Positions 15,843 to 24,434 of a stretch of DNA of 34,157 bases are shown here, piece by piece (position 1 is the first letter of the stretch; each line of letters starts with the position of its first letter). Source of the stretch: a bacterium. GTDB taxonomy: Bacteria; UBA8248. The notes beneath the pieces were generated by a model. It searched no databases and was not told the DNA's origin. It saw only the letters and a program-made list of their open reading frames with translations. Where the stretch lies: contig JAVEPB010000109.1 in the NCBI GenBank assembly GCA_030922375.1, positions 1 through 34,157 on the forward strand. Reading direction: 5' to 3'. The position numbers were made by a program, and so were the translations under genes.

Positions 15843-16781
15843 CTATTTCGATTTTTTTCCGGGAGCGGCCCGGAGGCCGAGCACCTTGGCCGGGTTGCGG
15901 CGGATCATTTGGTCGATTTCGGCGGGCTTGACGCCGTGTTCGAGCAGGAGCTGAATGAACACGCGGAGCCCCTCCCAGGGCGGGGCGTTGTGAATTTGCC
16001 CCAGGTCGGTGGCCAGTATCGTCTTCCCCGGCCCGGCGGCGCGGATCATCTTCACCTGCTCCTTCACCGAGTTGGGCGGGCCGTCCTTTTTCGTGGGATA
16101 GGCGCCCCAGTGGGTGAAGCAGAAGATGGCCAGGTGTTCGATGAGGGCGCCCATGCGGGCGAACTCGGCCTGCTCCTCGATGGTGGCGTCCACGATGTAT
16201 TCGGGGTGCTGGACGATGATGTTTTTCACCCCTTCGTTCTTGGCCATCTTGATGAGGGCGCGGACCTCGCCGGGGTCGAGATGGCCCGTGCTGAGGCAGA
16301 TGCCCGCTCCGGCGACGAGGCGGCAGATGGTGCGGACCTCGGGGAGGATTTTCCGCCGTTTTTCGTCGGCGAAGATGGTCAGGGGCTTTTCCTTGAGGCG
16401 GACCTTGCCCACCTGCTTTTGGCCCGGGAAATGCGGAGCGCCGAGTTTGTCGAGATGGTTCTTCGCGCTCAGCGTCGGCATCCAGACCATCTTCGCCCCC
16501 AGGCGGATGGCGGTGTCCACGGCGAACGGATTGAACCCGCCCACGGCGTTGTTCAGCGTAATCCCGCCATAGACCTCGATCTCATCTCCCACAAGCTGGC
16601 GGACGAACGGGATGCGCCCCGAGGTGTCGCCGTGGTGAAACTTGAAGACCACCGCCCGCATGCCGGCGGCGGCCGCCGCCCGGGCATACTCCACATTGTC
16701 GCAGACCCGCGGAAAAAGGCTGGGCGAGGTGTGGCTATGGGTGTCAATCGCTCCCTGGAGAAGCTCTAAGTCCTGGCGCAT
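15843..16781 (-). CDS. DUF6282-like TIM-barrel metal-dependent hydrolase, paralogue 2
   Basis: A 312-residue hydrolase of the same family as the gene at 14435-15520. Candidate ligands are AIDTHSHTSP (H15, H17), VVFKFHH (K47), STGHLDP (H167), VQHPEY (H192) and ATDLGQI (D259). It lacks the 68-residue N-terminal extension of paralogue 1 and ends in a short Lys-rich tail. ATG 16781 is preceded by GGGGGG at five bases. The pair share about the same core layout but are clearly diverged, pointing to an old duplication and possibly different substrates. Upstream is a -10 box with an adjacent palindrome. OsmC lies 178 bases further upstream in the same direction. Confidence 0.75.
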   Translation of the reverse strand: MRQDLELLQGAIDTHSHTSPSLFPRVCDNVEYARAAAAAGMRAVVFKFHHGDTSGRIPFVRQLVGDEIEVYGGITLNNAVGGFNPFAVDTAIRLGAKMVWMPTLSAKNHLDKLGAPHFPGQKQVGKVRLKEKPLTIFADEKRRKILPEVRTICRLVAGAGICLSTGHLDPGEVRALIKMAKNEGVKNIIVQHPEYIVDATIEEQAEFARMGALIEHLAIFCFTHWGAYPTKKDGPPNSVKEQVKMIRAAGPGKTILATDLGQIHNAPPWEGLRVFIQLLLEHGVKPAEIDQMIRRNPAKVLGLRAAPGKKSK

Positions 16782-16805
16782 GGGACCCCCCGATAAGGTT
16801 GAAAA

Positions 16806-16828
16806 GTGATAATCACGATTTAATTATA
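16806..16828 (-). promoter_or_regulatory. -10 box with palindromic operator upstream of paralogue 2
   Basis: A perfect TATAAT lies on the minus strand at 16828-16823. No good -35 was found. Seven bases downstream, at the predicted transcription start, is an 11-bp perfect dyad GTGATAATCAC (16806-16816). This would leave a leader of about 35 bases before the ATG at 16781. It looks like an operator overlapping +1. Confidence 0.5.
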
Positions 16829-16959
16829 CAGCCAACCTACTTGAGGTCTGCCCCAAGGGGCAACAGCCGAGCAGCATCACCCCAAGGCGATTTATTGCGT
16901 TACCGGACTCCGGTCAAATCTCAACGGCGCGGCGCGATATTTTGCGCGCCGGTTTCAAC

Positions 16960-17376
16960 TCACTCGTCGGTTACGGTTAAATTCAAACTAATCTTCGGCG
17001 GATGGGTCATGGTGTAGTGTACCCGGCAACCCTTGGCCACCCGCTCAAGCGTCGCCACCCGATCACCTGGGATATCACCGGTCAACGAGACGGATATTTC
17101 CACCTCGCTGATTCTCTCGGGGGTTTTTTCGCGTTTTCCCTCGACCTCGACAGAGAAATTTTCAATGGGGATGTCCATATTCTCGCAAAAGATGAGGAGC
17201 GTCCCCATCGTACAAGCCCCAAGAGCGGACAAATAGAGTTCGGTGGGCCGGAACCCCATGCCTTCACGGCCATCCTCGTAAATCCGGTCAACCGTGAGAT
17301 GGCTGCCTCGGGCGGATGCCTGAATTTTCTTTCCCTCCAGCCACTCCAGGTTAACCTTCAGGGTATTTCCGCTCAT
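16960..17376 (-). CDS. OsmC/Ohr family peroxiredoxin-like protein
   Basis: A 138-residue cytosolic protein of the OsmC family, which reduces organic peroxides through a pair of cysteines. Visible features are MGFRPTELYLSALGACTMG, holding the first Cys in the family's GACT motif, and KGCRVHYTM with the second Cys in the family's position. Length is normal. ATG 17376 has AAAGG nine bases before it. It sits alone between the TPR-glycosyltransferase gene and DUF6282-like paralogue 2, all on the minus strand. The 268-base gap upstream (17377-17644) shows a small inverted repeat CACCT/AGGTG (17543-17558) but no gene. Confidence 0.9.
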   Translation of the reverse strand: MSGNTLKVNLEWLEGKKIQASARGSHLTVDRIYEDGREGMGFRPTELYLSALGACTMGTLLIFCENMDIPIENFSVEVEGKREKTPERISEVEISVSLTGDIPGDRVATLERVAKGCRVHYTMTHPPKISLNLTVTDE

Positions 17377-17644
17377 AAATTTCGCCTTTCTAGAGTTCCC
17401 GGCCCGAGGGGGGGGCTCTGCACCGCCTGATATGCGAAAAAACCGGAAGGGGCTTTAACGCGCCCCAATATTCACCGCCCGAAAATAACCGACATGAAAT
17501 TAATTCGACTAGAAATTAGCTCGAGGGACCTATCCGTACAATCACCTCTTTACAGGTGCTTACAATCAAAATTTTCGGTGCACACAACCAGCTTGCTCGC
17601 CGGTCCGGGTGCCGGGGCCTTTGTATATCCCTTCTCCCGCCATT

Positions 17645-20275
17645 TTATTCCGGCGCAAATAAAGCGATCTCTTCTTTTACCCTTTCCACCACCCCTTCCC
17701 AATCCCCGATTTTCGATTGCCTGAAAAGACGCATGGTCGGATACCAAGGCGAATCCTCGCGGTCGAGCAGCCACCGCCAGTCGGGAACAAACGGAAGAAG
17801 CATCCAAACCGGCTTGCCCATCGCCCCCGCGATATGCGCCGACACCGTATCCACCGAAAGGACCAGATCAAGATGCGCAATGGCCGCGGCAGGTGCCGAA
17901 AAACCGCTTAGATGCGGACTCAAATCCTCGATAAGCGCTTGGCCGCCGAGTCCGGCGATATCGCCGCTTTTTTCGCCGAACTGAAGGCTGAAAAACCGGG
18001 CCCCTTCGGTTTCAAGGCACGGCGCCAGTTTTTCCAGGGCTATCGATCGGTTTCGGTCGTTCGCATGTCCCGGATTCCCTGCCCATACAAGACCCACCTT
18101 TAAACCCTCGTTATCGAGATGAAGGTTTCCGGGAACCTCCCAATCCGCCGGCGGACGGATATAGGGAACCTCGCCGGGGATCGTGTCCAGGCGGGTTCCG
18201 AGTATGCGGGGAAGGCTCAACAGAAAAACATGTTCGTCGAAGCGGGGGAGCGCCTCCCCCTTCCCTATCACCGAGTCGATCTCCGGGATGCACCCGAGCA
18301 ACTTCGTCAATCGAGGCTGACACTCCAAAACAATCCTTGTCCCCGGGGCTGCGATCTCCCTGGCGTAGCGGACGAATTGCACCGTGTCGCCGTATCCTTG
18401 CTCCGCGTGAATCAGTATCGTTTTTCCATCGAGAGATGAACCGTCCCAGGCTTTTTGCGGGAACCGCGCCTGCTCTCCCAGAAGGGTTTCTTTTTTAAGC
18501 CTCCATTCGTGACCTTCCCACCCCCGGTTGAAATCCCCTTCAACCAAGAGAACCATCGAATGGTTGAAATGGGCGTCCACACAATCCGGATCAACCTCGA
18601 CCGCACGAAGAAAAGAAGCAACGCCCTCGCTCCGGCGCCCCAACCCGGCCAGCACCATCCCAAGGCTATTGTGTGCGTTGCTCGACTCCGGCTCGCTCTC
18701 AACGGCACGGCGCAAACAGGAAACCGATTCCTCGGATTCACCTTGCTCGTACAGCGCGAGGCCCAAATTATTGAGTGCATCCGATCTGCGGGGATTGATT
18801 TCAAGACTCCGCCGGTAGCAAGCAATCGCCGAAGCCAGTTCGCCCCGCTGCTTCATCAATGTCCCGAGGTTGACATGCGCGTTTCCGTGGCCCGGATCAA
18901 GCTCTATCGCCCGCCGCAGGGAGACTTCGGCCTCCTCCCCCCTGCCCAGATCCGTCAGCACTGCACCGAGGTTCGCTAACGCATCCACATGGGCCGGCTC
19001 GATGGCCAACGCGCGGTCATAGGCGGCCAGAGCCGAATCCAGTTCGCCCTGCTCAAAAAAAATTCCGCCAAGGATATTTTCCGCATTGGCGTTCCGGGGA
19101 TTGATCTCGAGGACGCGGCGGATGGATTCGGCGGCGGCGGCCGTCTCACCACGGCCCTTCAAGGCAACACTAATATTAGTGAGGGCATCGACATGATTAG
19201 GATTGATGTCCAGGGCGCGCCGATAGGCGGCCAGCGCCTCATCCAAGCTCCCGCGCTCTTGCAGCAAGACTCCGAGATTGGCATGCGCATCGAGGAGGCC
19301 CGGATCGATTTCAACGGCCCGCCGGTAGGCGGCTTCGGCCTCCTCCCCTCTCCCACAGGCCTTCAGCGCGTTTCCCCGGTTGCTGTGGGCGTCGGTGTGA
19401 TTCGGCTCGATTTCCAGCGACCGCCCGAAGGCGGCCAACGCCGCCTCCATGTCCCCTTGTTCGTAAAAAACGACGCCAAGGTTATTTTCCGCATTGGCGT
19501 TCCGGGGATTAAGATCGAGCACCCGCCGAAAGGAGGCCAGTGCCGAATCCAGATTCCCCTTCGACAAGAATATAGCTCCCAGGTTACCGAGCGCGTCGAT
19601 ATTTCCGGGATTCAGTTCCAACGCTTTTTCATAGTTTTCGATAGCCTCATCGAACAGGCCCAGATTTTTTTGTGCATTGCCAAGGGTATTTAGCGCCACT
19701 TCCTTTCGAGGATTGATTTTCAACGCACGCCGGGAGACCGAGATCGCCTCTTCGAAATCGCCCATGCTCATCAATGCGGCCCCGAGATTGGCATGAGCAT
19801 CGGGGTGATTTGAATCGAGGGAAATCGTCCGGCGAAAGTAATCGGCCGCATCACGCCATCTCCCCAGACCCTGCATGAGGACTCCCATATTATTAAGGGC
19901 GTCGATATTTTCCGGGTTGAGATCGATAGTCCGCTGATAATGTTCCGCGGCTTCATCCGTCTTTCCCTGAAATTGAAGAGCGACCCCCAGGTTATTGTGC
20001 ACCTCCGAAAATATTTGGATAATTTCATGATCGCGGGTGTAGGCGGCTTTAGGGGCGGGAGGGTCCGAACTCTCCTTCATGGAGGCGGAGCCGCTATCGG
20101 TGCCGAGGGCATCCTCAAGGAGCCTGAGAATTTCCTTGTATGCCTCTTCGGCTTCAACCACCTTCCCCGATTTGAGGTGGCTCAAAGCCGTATTCAATAA
20201 GGACTGGAAATCGCGGGCCGGGGTTGGTTGGGCCGGGTTATCTGAAATCGTCCGCCGCCGATTTTTCTTGCCCAT
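17645..20275 (-). CDS. TPR-repeat protein with C-terminal GT-B glycosyltransferase-like domain
   Basis: An 876-residue protein. I start it at ATG 20275, preceded by AGAGG at six bases; a frame running to 20506 adds 77 low-complexity residues. After a basic start (MGKKNRRR) comes one loose repeat, then 14 full 34-residue tetratricopeptide repeats (about residues 91-566), each showing the NLG..L...G...EA...Y.RA pattern. The C-terminal third (about 595-876) resembles heptosyltransferase/O-GlcNAc-transferase-like GT-B domains: AWDGSSLDGKTILIHAEQGYG, then GLVWAGNPGHANDRNRS near 728 and SVDTVSAHIAGAMGKPVW near 807. Such proteins are usually cytosolic and are linked to glycosylation of flagellin, surface proteins or polysaccharide, with the repeats binding partner proteins. 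The repeats contain a 4-unit super-repeat described separately. Confidence 0.85.
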   Translation of the reverse strand: MGKKNRRRTISDNPAQPTPARDFQSLLNTALSHLKSGKVVEAEEAYKEILRLLEDALGTDSGSASMKESSDPPAPKAAYTRDHEIIQIFSEVHNNLGVALQFQGKTDEAAEHYQRTIDLNPENIDALNNMGVLMQGLGRWRDAADYFRRTISLDSNHPDAHANLGAALMSMGDFEEAISVSRRALKINPRKEVALNTLGNAQKNLGLFDEAIENYEKALELNPGNIDALGNLGAIFLSKGNLDSALASFRRVLDLNPRNANAENNLGVVFYEQGDMEAALAAFGRSLEIEPNHTDAHSNRGNALKACGRGEEAEAAYRRAVEIDPGLLDAHANLGVLLQERGSLDEALAAYRRALDINPNHVDALTNISVALKGRGETAAAAESIRRVLEINPRNANAENILGGIFFEQGELDSALAAYDRALAIEPAHVDALANLGAVLTDLGRGEEAEVSLRRAIELDPGHGNAHVNLGTLMKQRGELASAIACYRRSLEINPRRSDALNNLGLALYEQGESEESVSCLRRAVESEPESSNAHNSLGMVLAGLGRRSEGVASFLRAVEVDPDCVDAHFNHSMVLLVEGDFNRGWEGHEWRLKKETLLGEQARFPQKAWDGSSLDGKTILIHAEQGYGDTVQFVRYAREIAAPGTRIVLECQPRLTKLLGCIPEIDSVIGKGEALPRFDEHVFLLSLPRILGTRLDTIPGEVPYIRPPADWEVPGNLHLDNEGLKVGLVWAGNPGHANDRNRSIALEKLAPCLETEGARFFSLQFGEKSGDIAGLGGQALIEDLSPHLSGFSAPAAAIAHLDLVLSVDTVSAHIAGAMGKPVWMLLPFVPDWRWLLDREDSPWYPTMRLFRQSKIGDWEGVVERVKEEIALFAPE
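18782..19597 (-). repeat. Two tandem 408-bp super-repeats (four TPR units each)
   Basis: TPR units 5-8 (19190-19597) and units 9-12 (18782-19189) match each other one-to-one better than their neighbours do, with unit 6 NAENNLGVVFYEQG against unit 10 NAENILGGIFFEQG, and unit 7 RGEEAEAAYRRAVEIDPG against unit 11 RGEEAEVSLRRAIELDPG. A 27-base identical stretch beginning ATTTTCCGCATTGGC is found at 19076-19102 and 19484-19510, exactly 408 bases apart, which is four 102-base units. This shows a relatively recent in-gene tandem duplication. Confidence 0.85.
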
Positions 20276-20546
20276 CGTCGCCTCTCGAATAGCAACTGGG
20301 ACCGCCAATCCAAATTCAAAAAAAGGTTTCGGATACGCGGGAATTATCACCCATTCACGAGGGCCGGAACACCGCCCTTGAGCCGGACAGCCGCGCACGC
20401 TTCCGGCCTGCCCCATAGCAGGGGCTCTCCGGTGAACTTTTCGGCGGTGAACAGGAAAATTCAAAGCCCTTAATTTCGACCAAATGAAATGTACGCGGGA
20501 GATCACGCCCGCGCAATTCGCTCCTTGGAATCATGGAGGACCGGCC

Positions 20547-20645
20547 AGCCTCTTTATTTAACGCCTTGATGTCGATGGGCTTGGTGACAATTCCATCGGC
20601 GCCCATTTTGAGCTATCGCGCCTCCATCGCCAAAAAATCGAATGC
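20547..20645 (-). pseudogene. Relic of a response-regulator receiver domain C-terminus
   Basis: Reading the minus strand gives FDFLAMEAR, a TAG stop (20613-20615), then LKMGADGIVTKPIDIKALNK. The second part is the alpha4-beta5-alpha5 end of a receiver domain, with the invariant Lys in TKP. It closely resembles GADGFVTKPIDLQFF at the end of the hybrid kinase at 28286. The in-frame stop and lack of any receiver sequence further upstream show it is a remnant. It lies antisense to the far upstream part of the EamA transporter frame, which is why I start that gene later. Confidence 0.6.
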
Positions 20646-20688
20646 ATGTGATAATCGCCCGGTCGTTTCCCTCTGCCTGGGTGGCTTT

Positions 20689-21564
20689 TTGCTCGACTTT
20701 CTGGACCCCAATCTTTCTTCGATGATAGCCGCTTTCTTCGTCGCGGCGGCGCGAACTTTCTATACGGGCGCTCTGAGCGCCATGAGCCCGGCCGCGACCA
20801 CACTAATATCGCTCTCGGTTTCCATCATTGTCGCCTGGGGTTTCTACCATGCGAGCGGCGGCGTAGAGGGTTGGCCGGTTCAGGGCCTCCTCTGGTTCGC
20901 AGCGGTGGGGATCGTGGGAACCATGGGAGCGCGCTATATCAGTTTTTTATCCATCAAGCTCGTCGGCCTGGCCCGAGGCTCCATTGTTGTACAGACCAGC
21001 CTCATCTGGTCGGCGCTTATGGCCGTTTTTATTCTCGGAGAGCGCATCACCCTAAGCGTAGGGCTCGGTGGGCTCTCCATCATGCTCGGATCGATTCTCC
21101 TGGTGTCCGAGGACACATCGATCCGGAAGGCGATCCCCGCCCGCTACTATCTGGCCCCGCTGCTGACCGCGTTTTGCCTTGCCCTGTCCCATATTTTCCT
21201 GAGGTTCGGATTCTCTTGGATTCCCTCGGCGGCGCTGGGCATGGGGATTGCCTCCTCTGCCGCTCTTTTTCTTTCACTCATCGTCATGCCCTTTATCGGC
21301 CTGGAGGCACCCCGCTCCTGGCAGCGCCGGCCGGTGCTCACCGTCCTTCTCGGTGGACTTTGCAACGCCACCGCGGCGGTGTTTTTCCAGACCGCTTTAA
21401 AAAATGGAAAAATGATTGAGGTGCTCCCGATCAATCGCCTTTCTGTTCTGATGATCATCTTTTTTTCGTGGCTATTCTTCAGAAAACAAGAAGCCGTCAC
21501 TCCAAGAGTGGTTTTCGGCGGCCTATTGTCGGTCATGGGCGCATGGGTCATCGTATCGAAATAA
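20689..21564 (+). CDS. EamA/DMT-superfamily transporter
   Basis: About 291 residues with some ten hydrophobic helices in two related halves, as in drug/metabolite exporters of the EamA group. First half: MIAAFFVAAARTFYTGALS through LWFAAVGIVGTMGARYISF and IWSALMAVFILGERITL, the last being the typical GE motif at the end of helix 4. Second half: YYLAPLLTAFCLALSHIFL to VLMIIFFSWLFFRKQEAVT. The start is unclear. The frame is open to 20533, but that upstream stretch covers a receiver-domain relic on the other strand and does not look like transporter. TTG 20689 (with GGTGG just ahead) or ATG 20722 are better. Substrate unknown; possibly metabolite export. Confidence 0.8.
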   Translation: MLDFLDPNLSSMIAAFFVAAARTFYTGALSAMSPAATTLISLSVSIIVAWGFYHASGGVEGWPVQGLLWFAAVGIVGTMGARYISFLSIKLVGLARGSIVVQTSLIWSALMAVFILGERITLSVGLGGLSIMLGSILLVSEDTSIRKAIPARYYLAPLLTAFCLALSHIFLRFGFSWIPSAALGMGIASSAALFLSLIVMPFIGLEAPRSWQRRPVLTVLLGGLCNATAAVFFQTALKNGKMIEVLPINRLSVLMIIFFSWLFFRKQEAVTPRVVFGGLLSVMGAWVIVSK

Positions 21565-21584
21565 GGGGAGCACCCCCCTATAAT
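21556..21584 (+). promoter_or_regulatory. Candidate sigma-70 promoter for the amidohydrolase gene
   Basis: A perfect TATAAT (21579-21584) with TCGAAA 17 bases upstream (21556-21561, four of six with consensus) lies at the end of the EamA gene. It would start a transcript near 21591, about 65 bases before the amidohydrolase ATG. A small GC hairpin AGGGG/CCCCT lies between the two boxes. Confidence 0.4.
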
Positions 21585-21657
21585 CCTTCCGGCTACAATC
21601 TTCCGGTGAGGTAACGGATAAAGGATATACATTCCATTTTCCAGGCGGGCTTTTATC

Positions 21658-23004
21658 ATGGCGAAAACACTCATCAAGAACGCGACCATCATCTCGATGG
21701 ACCCCGGAATCGGCGATATCGAGGGAGGGGATATCCTCCTCGATGGCGATCTCATCGCCGAGGTCGGCAAGCGGATCGAGGCTCCGGAGGCCGAGGTCCT
21801 CGACGCCGGAGAGATGATCATCATCCCGGGCCTCATCAATGCCCATCTTCATACCTGGGAGACCGCCCTCCGCGGCATCGGCGGCGACTGGGCCGGGCGC
21901 GAGTATTTCCGAATTGTCCACGCGGGCCTCGCCCCGGTTTACACGCCCGAGGACACCTACCTGGGCAACCTGATGGGGGCGCTCGGCCAGCTACACGCCG
22001 GGACCACCACCAGTTTCGACTGGTGCCACAACAATGCCACCCCCGCCCACTCGGACGCGGCGATTGACGCCCTCTTCGAGGCCGGTGCCCGCGCCGTGTT
22101 CGGCCACGGAACGGTCAAGCCCGACCCCAAGGAAGGCGAGCCCCACTATTCCCGGATTCCACATCCTCCCGGAGAGATCAAACGGCTCCGCGCTGGGAGG
22201 CTCTCGGGCGACGAAGCGCTCGTGACGATGGCGATGGCAATCCTCGGGCCGGATTATTCAACGCTCGAAGTGACGCTTCACGATTTTCGCCTCGCCCGCG
22301 AGTACGGCCTGCTCTCGAGCGCTCATATATGGGGAACGCCCGATCGGCTGGTGGAGAAGGGTTATTTTCTTCTGGAAAATGAGGGGCTGCTCGGACCGGA
22401 CCACAACGTGGTCCACGGAAACTATCTCGAGGAGGACGAGCTGCGGGTGATCGTGGACTCGGGCGCCTCGGTCACGGCCACCCCCCCGGTCGAGATGCAA
22501 AAGCATCCCGCCGAGTCTCTGACCGGAAGGGTCCTCGCCCTCGGGGGAAGACCCTCCATCGGCGCCGATATCGAAATTTATGCCGGTGCGGACATGTTCC
22601 ACGTCATGCGCTTCGCCCTCCAGAGTCAGCGCATTTTCGACAACCAGCGTTTTGCCGCATCGGGTCAAACGGGAGAGAAGAGCATCCTTCCCGCCCGCCG
22701 GGCCCTCGAATGGGCCACGATCAATAATGCCCATGCCCTCAACCTCGAGGACAGGATCGGCTCAATCACTCCGGGCAAGCAGGCCGATCTCGTCCTGATT
22801 CGGACAGGCGACATCAACATGTTCCCTGTCAACGACGCGGTTCAGGCCGTGGTTTTCCACGCGGGGCGAGAGAATGTGGATACGGTATTCGTGGCAGGCA
22901 GGAAGGTGAAAGAGGCCGGGACGCTCAACTATCCCGCGGCGAGTATCTCCCGGCTGAAGGGGAGGCTTGAGGACTCCGCCCGGCGGTTACTGGGAACCTT
23001 ATAG
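21658..23004 (+). CDS. Amidohydrolase, chlorohydrolase/cytosine-deaminase-like (ATZ/TRZ type)
   Basis: A 448-residue metal-dependent hydrolase. The N-terminal beta-sandwich (LIKNATIISMDPG) leads into IPGLINAHLHTWE with the HxH metal pair. The next metal and catalytic residues appear as SSAHIWG, VVHGNYLEEDE and SIGADIEIYAGADM. The C-terminal composite domain ends with NLEDRIGSITPGKQADLVLI and FVAGRKVKEAG, both standard for this group. These enzymes deaminate or dechlorinate N-heterocycles such as cytosine, guanine, SAH/MTA or s-triazines in the cytosol. The HxH with later H and D but no clear second lysine fits the mononuclear deaminase-like branch. The EamA gene ends 94 bases upstream. Substrate is not identified. 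Confidence 0.88.
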   Translation: MAKTLIKNATIISMDPGIGDIEGGDILLDGDLIAEVGKRIEAPEAEVLDAGEMIIIPGLINAHLHTWETALRGIGGDWAGREYFRIVHAGLAPVYTPEDTYLGNLMGALGQLHAGTTTSFDWCHNNATPAHSDAAIDALFEAGARAVFGHGTVKPDPKEGEPHYSRIPHPPGEIKRLRAGRLSGDEALVTMAMAILGPDYSTLEVTLHDFRLAREYGLLSSAHIWGTPDRLVEKGYFLLENEGLLGPDHNVVHGNYLEEDELRVIVDSGASVTATPPVEMQKHPAESLTGRVLALGGRPSIGADIEIYAGADMFHVMRFALQSQRIFDNQRFAASGQTGEKSILPARRALEWATINNAHALNLEDRIGSITPGKQADLVLIRTGDINMFPVNDAVQAVVFHAGRENVDTVFVAGRKVKEAGTLNYPAASISRLKGRLEDSARRLLGTL

Positions 23005-23112
23005 CCACCGCCCGGCGATGAGAATCCATCATCTAGCCAGAAGCGGGAACCGGCGTGCGATCCCGGAGATAACGTTAACGCCGCCTCCGATCTCGGGGGG
23101 GCACTTCTCGGA

Positions 23113-23496
23113 TTATCCCGCCTTTTTGGCCGGCAGCGAGCCCACAAGACTTTCCACCCGCAAGACCAGTTTTGGCAGGCTCAAGGGTTTCACGATGAAA
23201 TCACAGGCCCCGGCCTGGAGACAATCCTTGATGAACCCCTCGGAAGTGTTCGCACCAAGAACGATGATTTTCGAGTCGGGGCTCCTCGAACCGTTTAAAC
23301 GCTCCAAAATGCTCAATGCCGTCGTATCCTGAAGCGACTCGTCGAGGATAACGAGATCGAAAATATCCTGGCGAAGAAGGAATAGAATATGTTCCCCGTT
23401 GACCGACATGGTGACATGGTGGTCAAAGCGCCGGAGAGCGGTCCCCAGAAGTTGACGCAACGTCTCGTCGTGTGCAGCAATTAATATTTCCGCCAA
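23113..23496 (-). CDS. Single-domain response regulator (receiver), partly degenerate
   Basis: A 127-residue CheY-like receiver. The phosphoacceptor is present (LVILDESL, D52) and the invariant Lys too (DFIVKPL, K103). The acidic pocket reads AAHDE, so the first of the two usual Asp residues is His. The conserved Thr/Ser after beta4 is Gly (IIVLGAN, G81). This predicts weakened or phosphorylation-independent switching. Translation starts at TTG 23496 with AAGG upstream. It lies 38 bases after the HDOD gene on the same strand and is probably co-transcribed. It has no output domain and would act through protein contact, plausibly with the HDOD protein. Confidence 0.85.
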   Translation of the reverse strand: MAEILIAAHDETLRQLLGTALRRFDHHVTMSVNGEHILFLLRQDIFDLVILDESLQDTTALSILERLNGSRSPDSKIIVLGANTSEGFIKDCLQAGACDFIVKPLSLPKLVLRVESLVGSLPAKKAG

Positions 23497-23534
23497 GTTC
23501 TTTCCGCCTTGTTCAAAAAATATGAAGGAAGACT

Positions 23535-24398
23535 TTACGAAACTCCCAGGAACGCCTGGGAGTTGCCAATTTCCACTTTCAATCCCGAAAATATTTCCTC
23601 GATATCCCGCAGTGTAAATTCAAAGGGAATCGTCCCCTCCTCGGCCAGCGAGGAGACCATTCCCGGCTCGTCCATTCCCATGGCCATTAAGTGGGCCACC
23701 GTATCCGCGAAGCTTATAACGCGAACAAAGTCCTTGTGGGCAACGTCGAAATCGGGGTAATGGTGAAAAGAGATCGCCGCGGTCAGATCCTCGGGGAAAT
23801 TCCATTTTCTCGCAAGGAAAAACCCGACCGTACAATGATCGAACCCGTACAAGTCGATTTCCTTTGAGTGGTATCCGGGCGCCATCTCCCCGGCGAGTGG
23901 CCAGAATATTTCTCTGTGATCCTCTTCAATCAGGCGGTCGATCACTAATTTACCGATGTCGTGAAGCAATCCCGCCGTAAAAGCCGCCTCACGCATCTCA
24001 GGTCTGAATTTCGCGGCGATCAAGCGCCCCGCGAAGGCAGTTGTCACTGAATGATGCCAGAATTGATCGGCTGGAATTCCATAGCCGCGTATGTCGCTGC
24101 GGAGGAGACCCGAGGAAGCGCAGATGATTGCAATGTCCCGGATTTGCTTGTCCCCCAAAAGACCCACCGCAACTTCGAGGCTGGAAACTCGCTGTGATAT
24201 CCCGTAGTAGGCCGAATTGATGAGTTGAAGCACTTTCGAGGCAATGCCCTGATCGAGCGTGACGCAATGGATTAATTCCTCGCGGGAGCCGCCTTCATCA
24301 TTGGTGATTTTAATAATTTTCTGAAATACATTTGAAATCGGTGGAAGCGCGTCCACCTCAACCAAAGCGCGCTCAAAATTCTCCCTCACCTGATTCAT
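23535..24398 (-). CDS. HDOD-domain signalling protein
   Basis: A 287-residue cytosolic protein that is almost all one HDOD domain, a catalytically relaxed relative of HD phosphohydrolases found in bacterial signalling. It shows LPPISNVFQKIIKI at the start, IASKVLQLINSAYYG (residues 52-66), SSLEVAVGLLGDKQIRDIA (72-90), and a retained HD motif GLLHDIGKLVI (H146, D147). ATG 24398 has GAGGAC upstream. HDOD proteins often work with response regulators or c-di-GMP systems; here a receiver gene follows at 38 bases and a small Pro-rich ORF precedes at 36 bases. A promoter with a large dyad lies further upstream. Enzymatic activity is uncertain. Confidence 0.9.
   Translation of the reverse strand: MNQVRENFERALVEVDALPPISNVFQKIIKITNDEGGSREELIHCVTLDQGIASKVLQLINSAYYGISQRVSSLEVAVGLLGDKQIRDIAIICASSGLLRSDIRGYGIPADQFWHHSVTTAFAGRLIAAKFRPEMREAAFTAGLLHDIGKLVIDRLIEEDHREIFWPLAGEMAPGYHSKEIDLYGFDHCTVGFFLARKWNFPEDLTAAISFHHYPDFDVAHKDFVRVISFADTVAHLMAMGMDEPGMVSSLAEEGTIPFEFTLRDIEEIFSGLKVEIGNSQAFLGVS
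23541..23564 (-). promoter_or_regulatory. Perfect 10-bp hairpin overlapping the end of the HDOD gene
   Basis: AACTCCCAGG and CCTGGGAGTT are exact inverted repeats with a 4-base loop. They encode the last seven or so residues of the HDOD protein and end four bases before its stop codon. There is no T run directly after it on the minus strand. It could slow or end transcription, protect the upstream mRNA, or reduce expression of the receiver gene. Confidence 0.5.
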
Positions 24399-24434
24399 GG
24401 ATTAGTCCTCGGCTGGATCCACTAACACGGGCTT

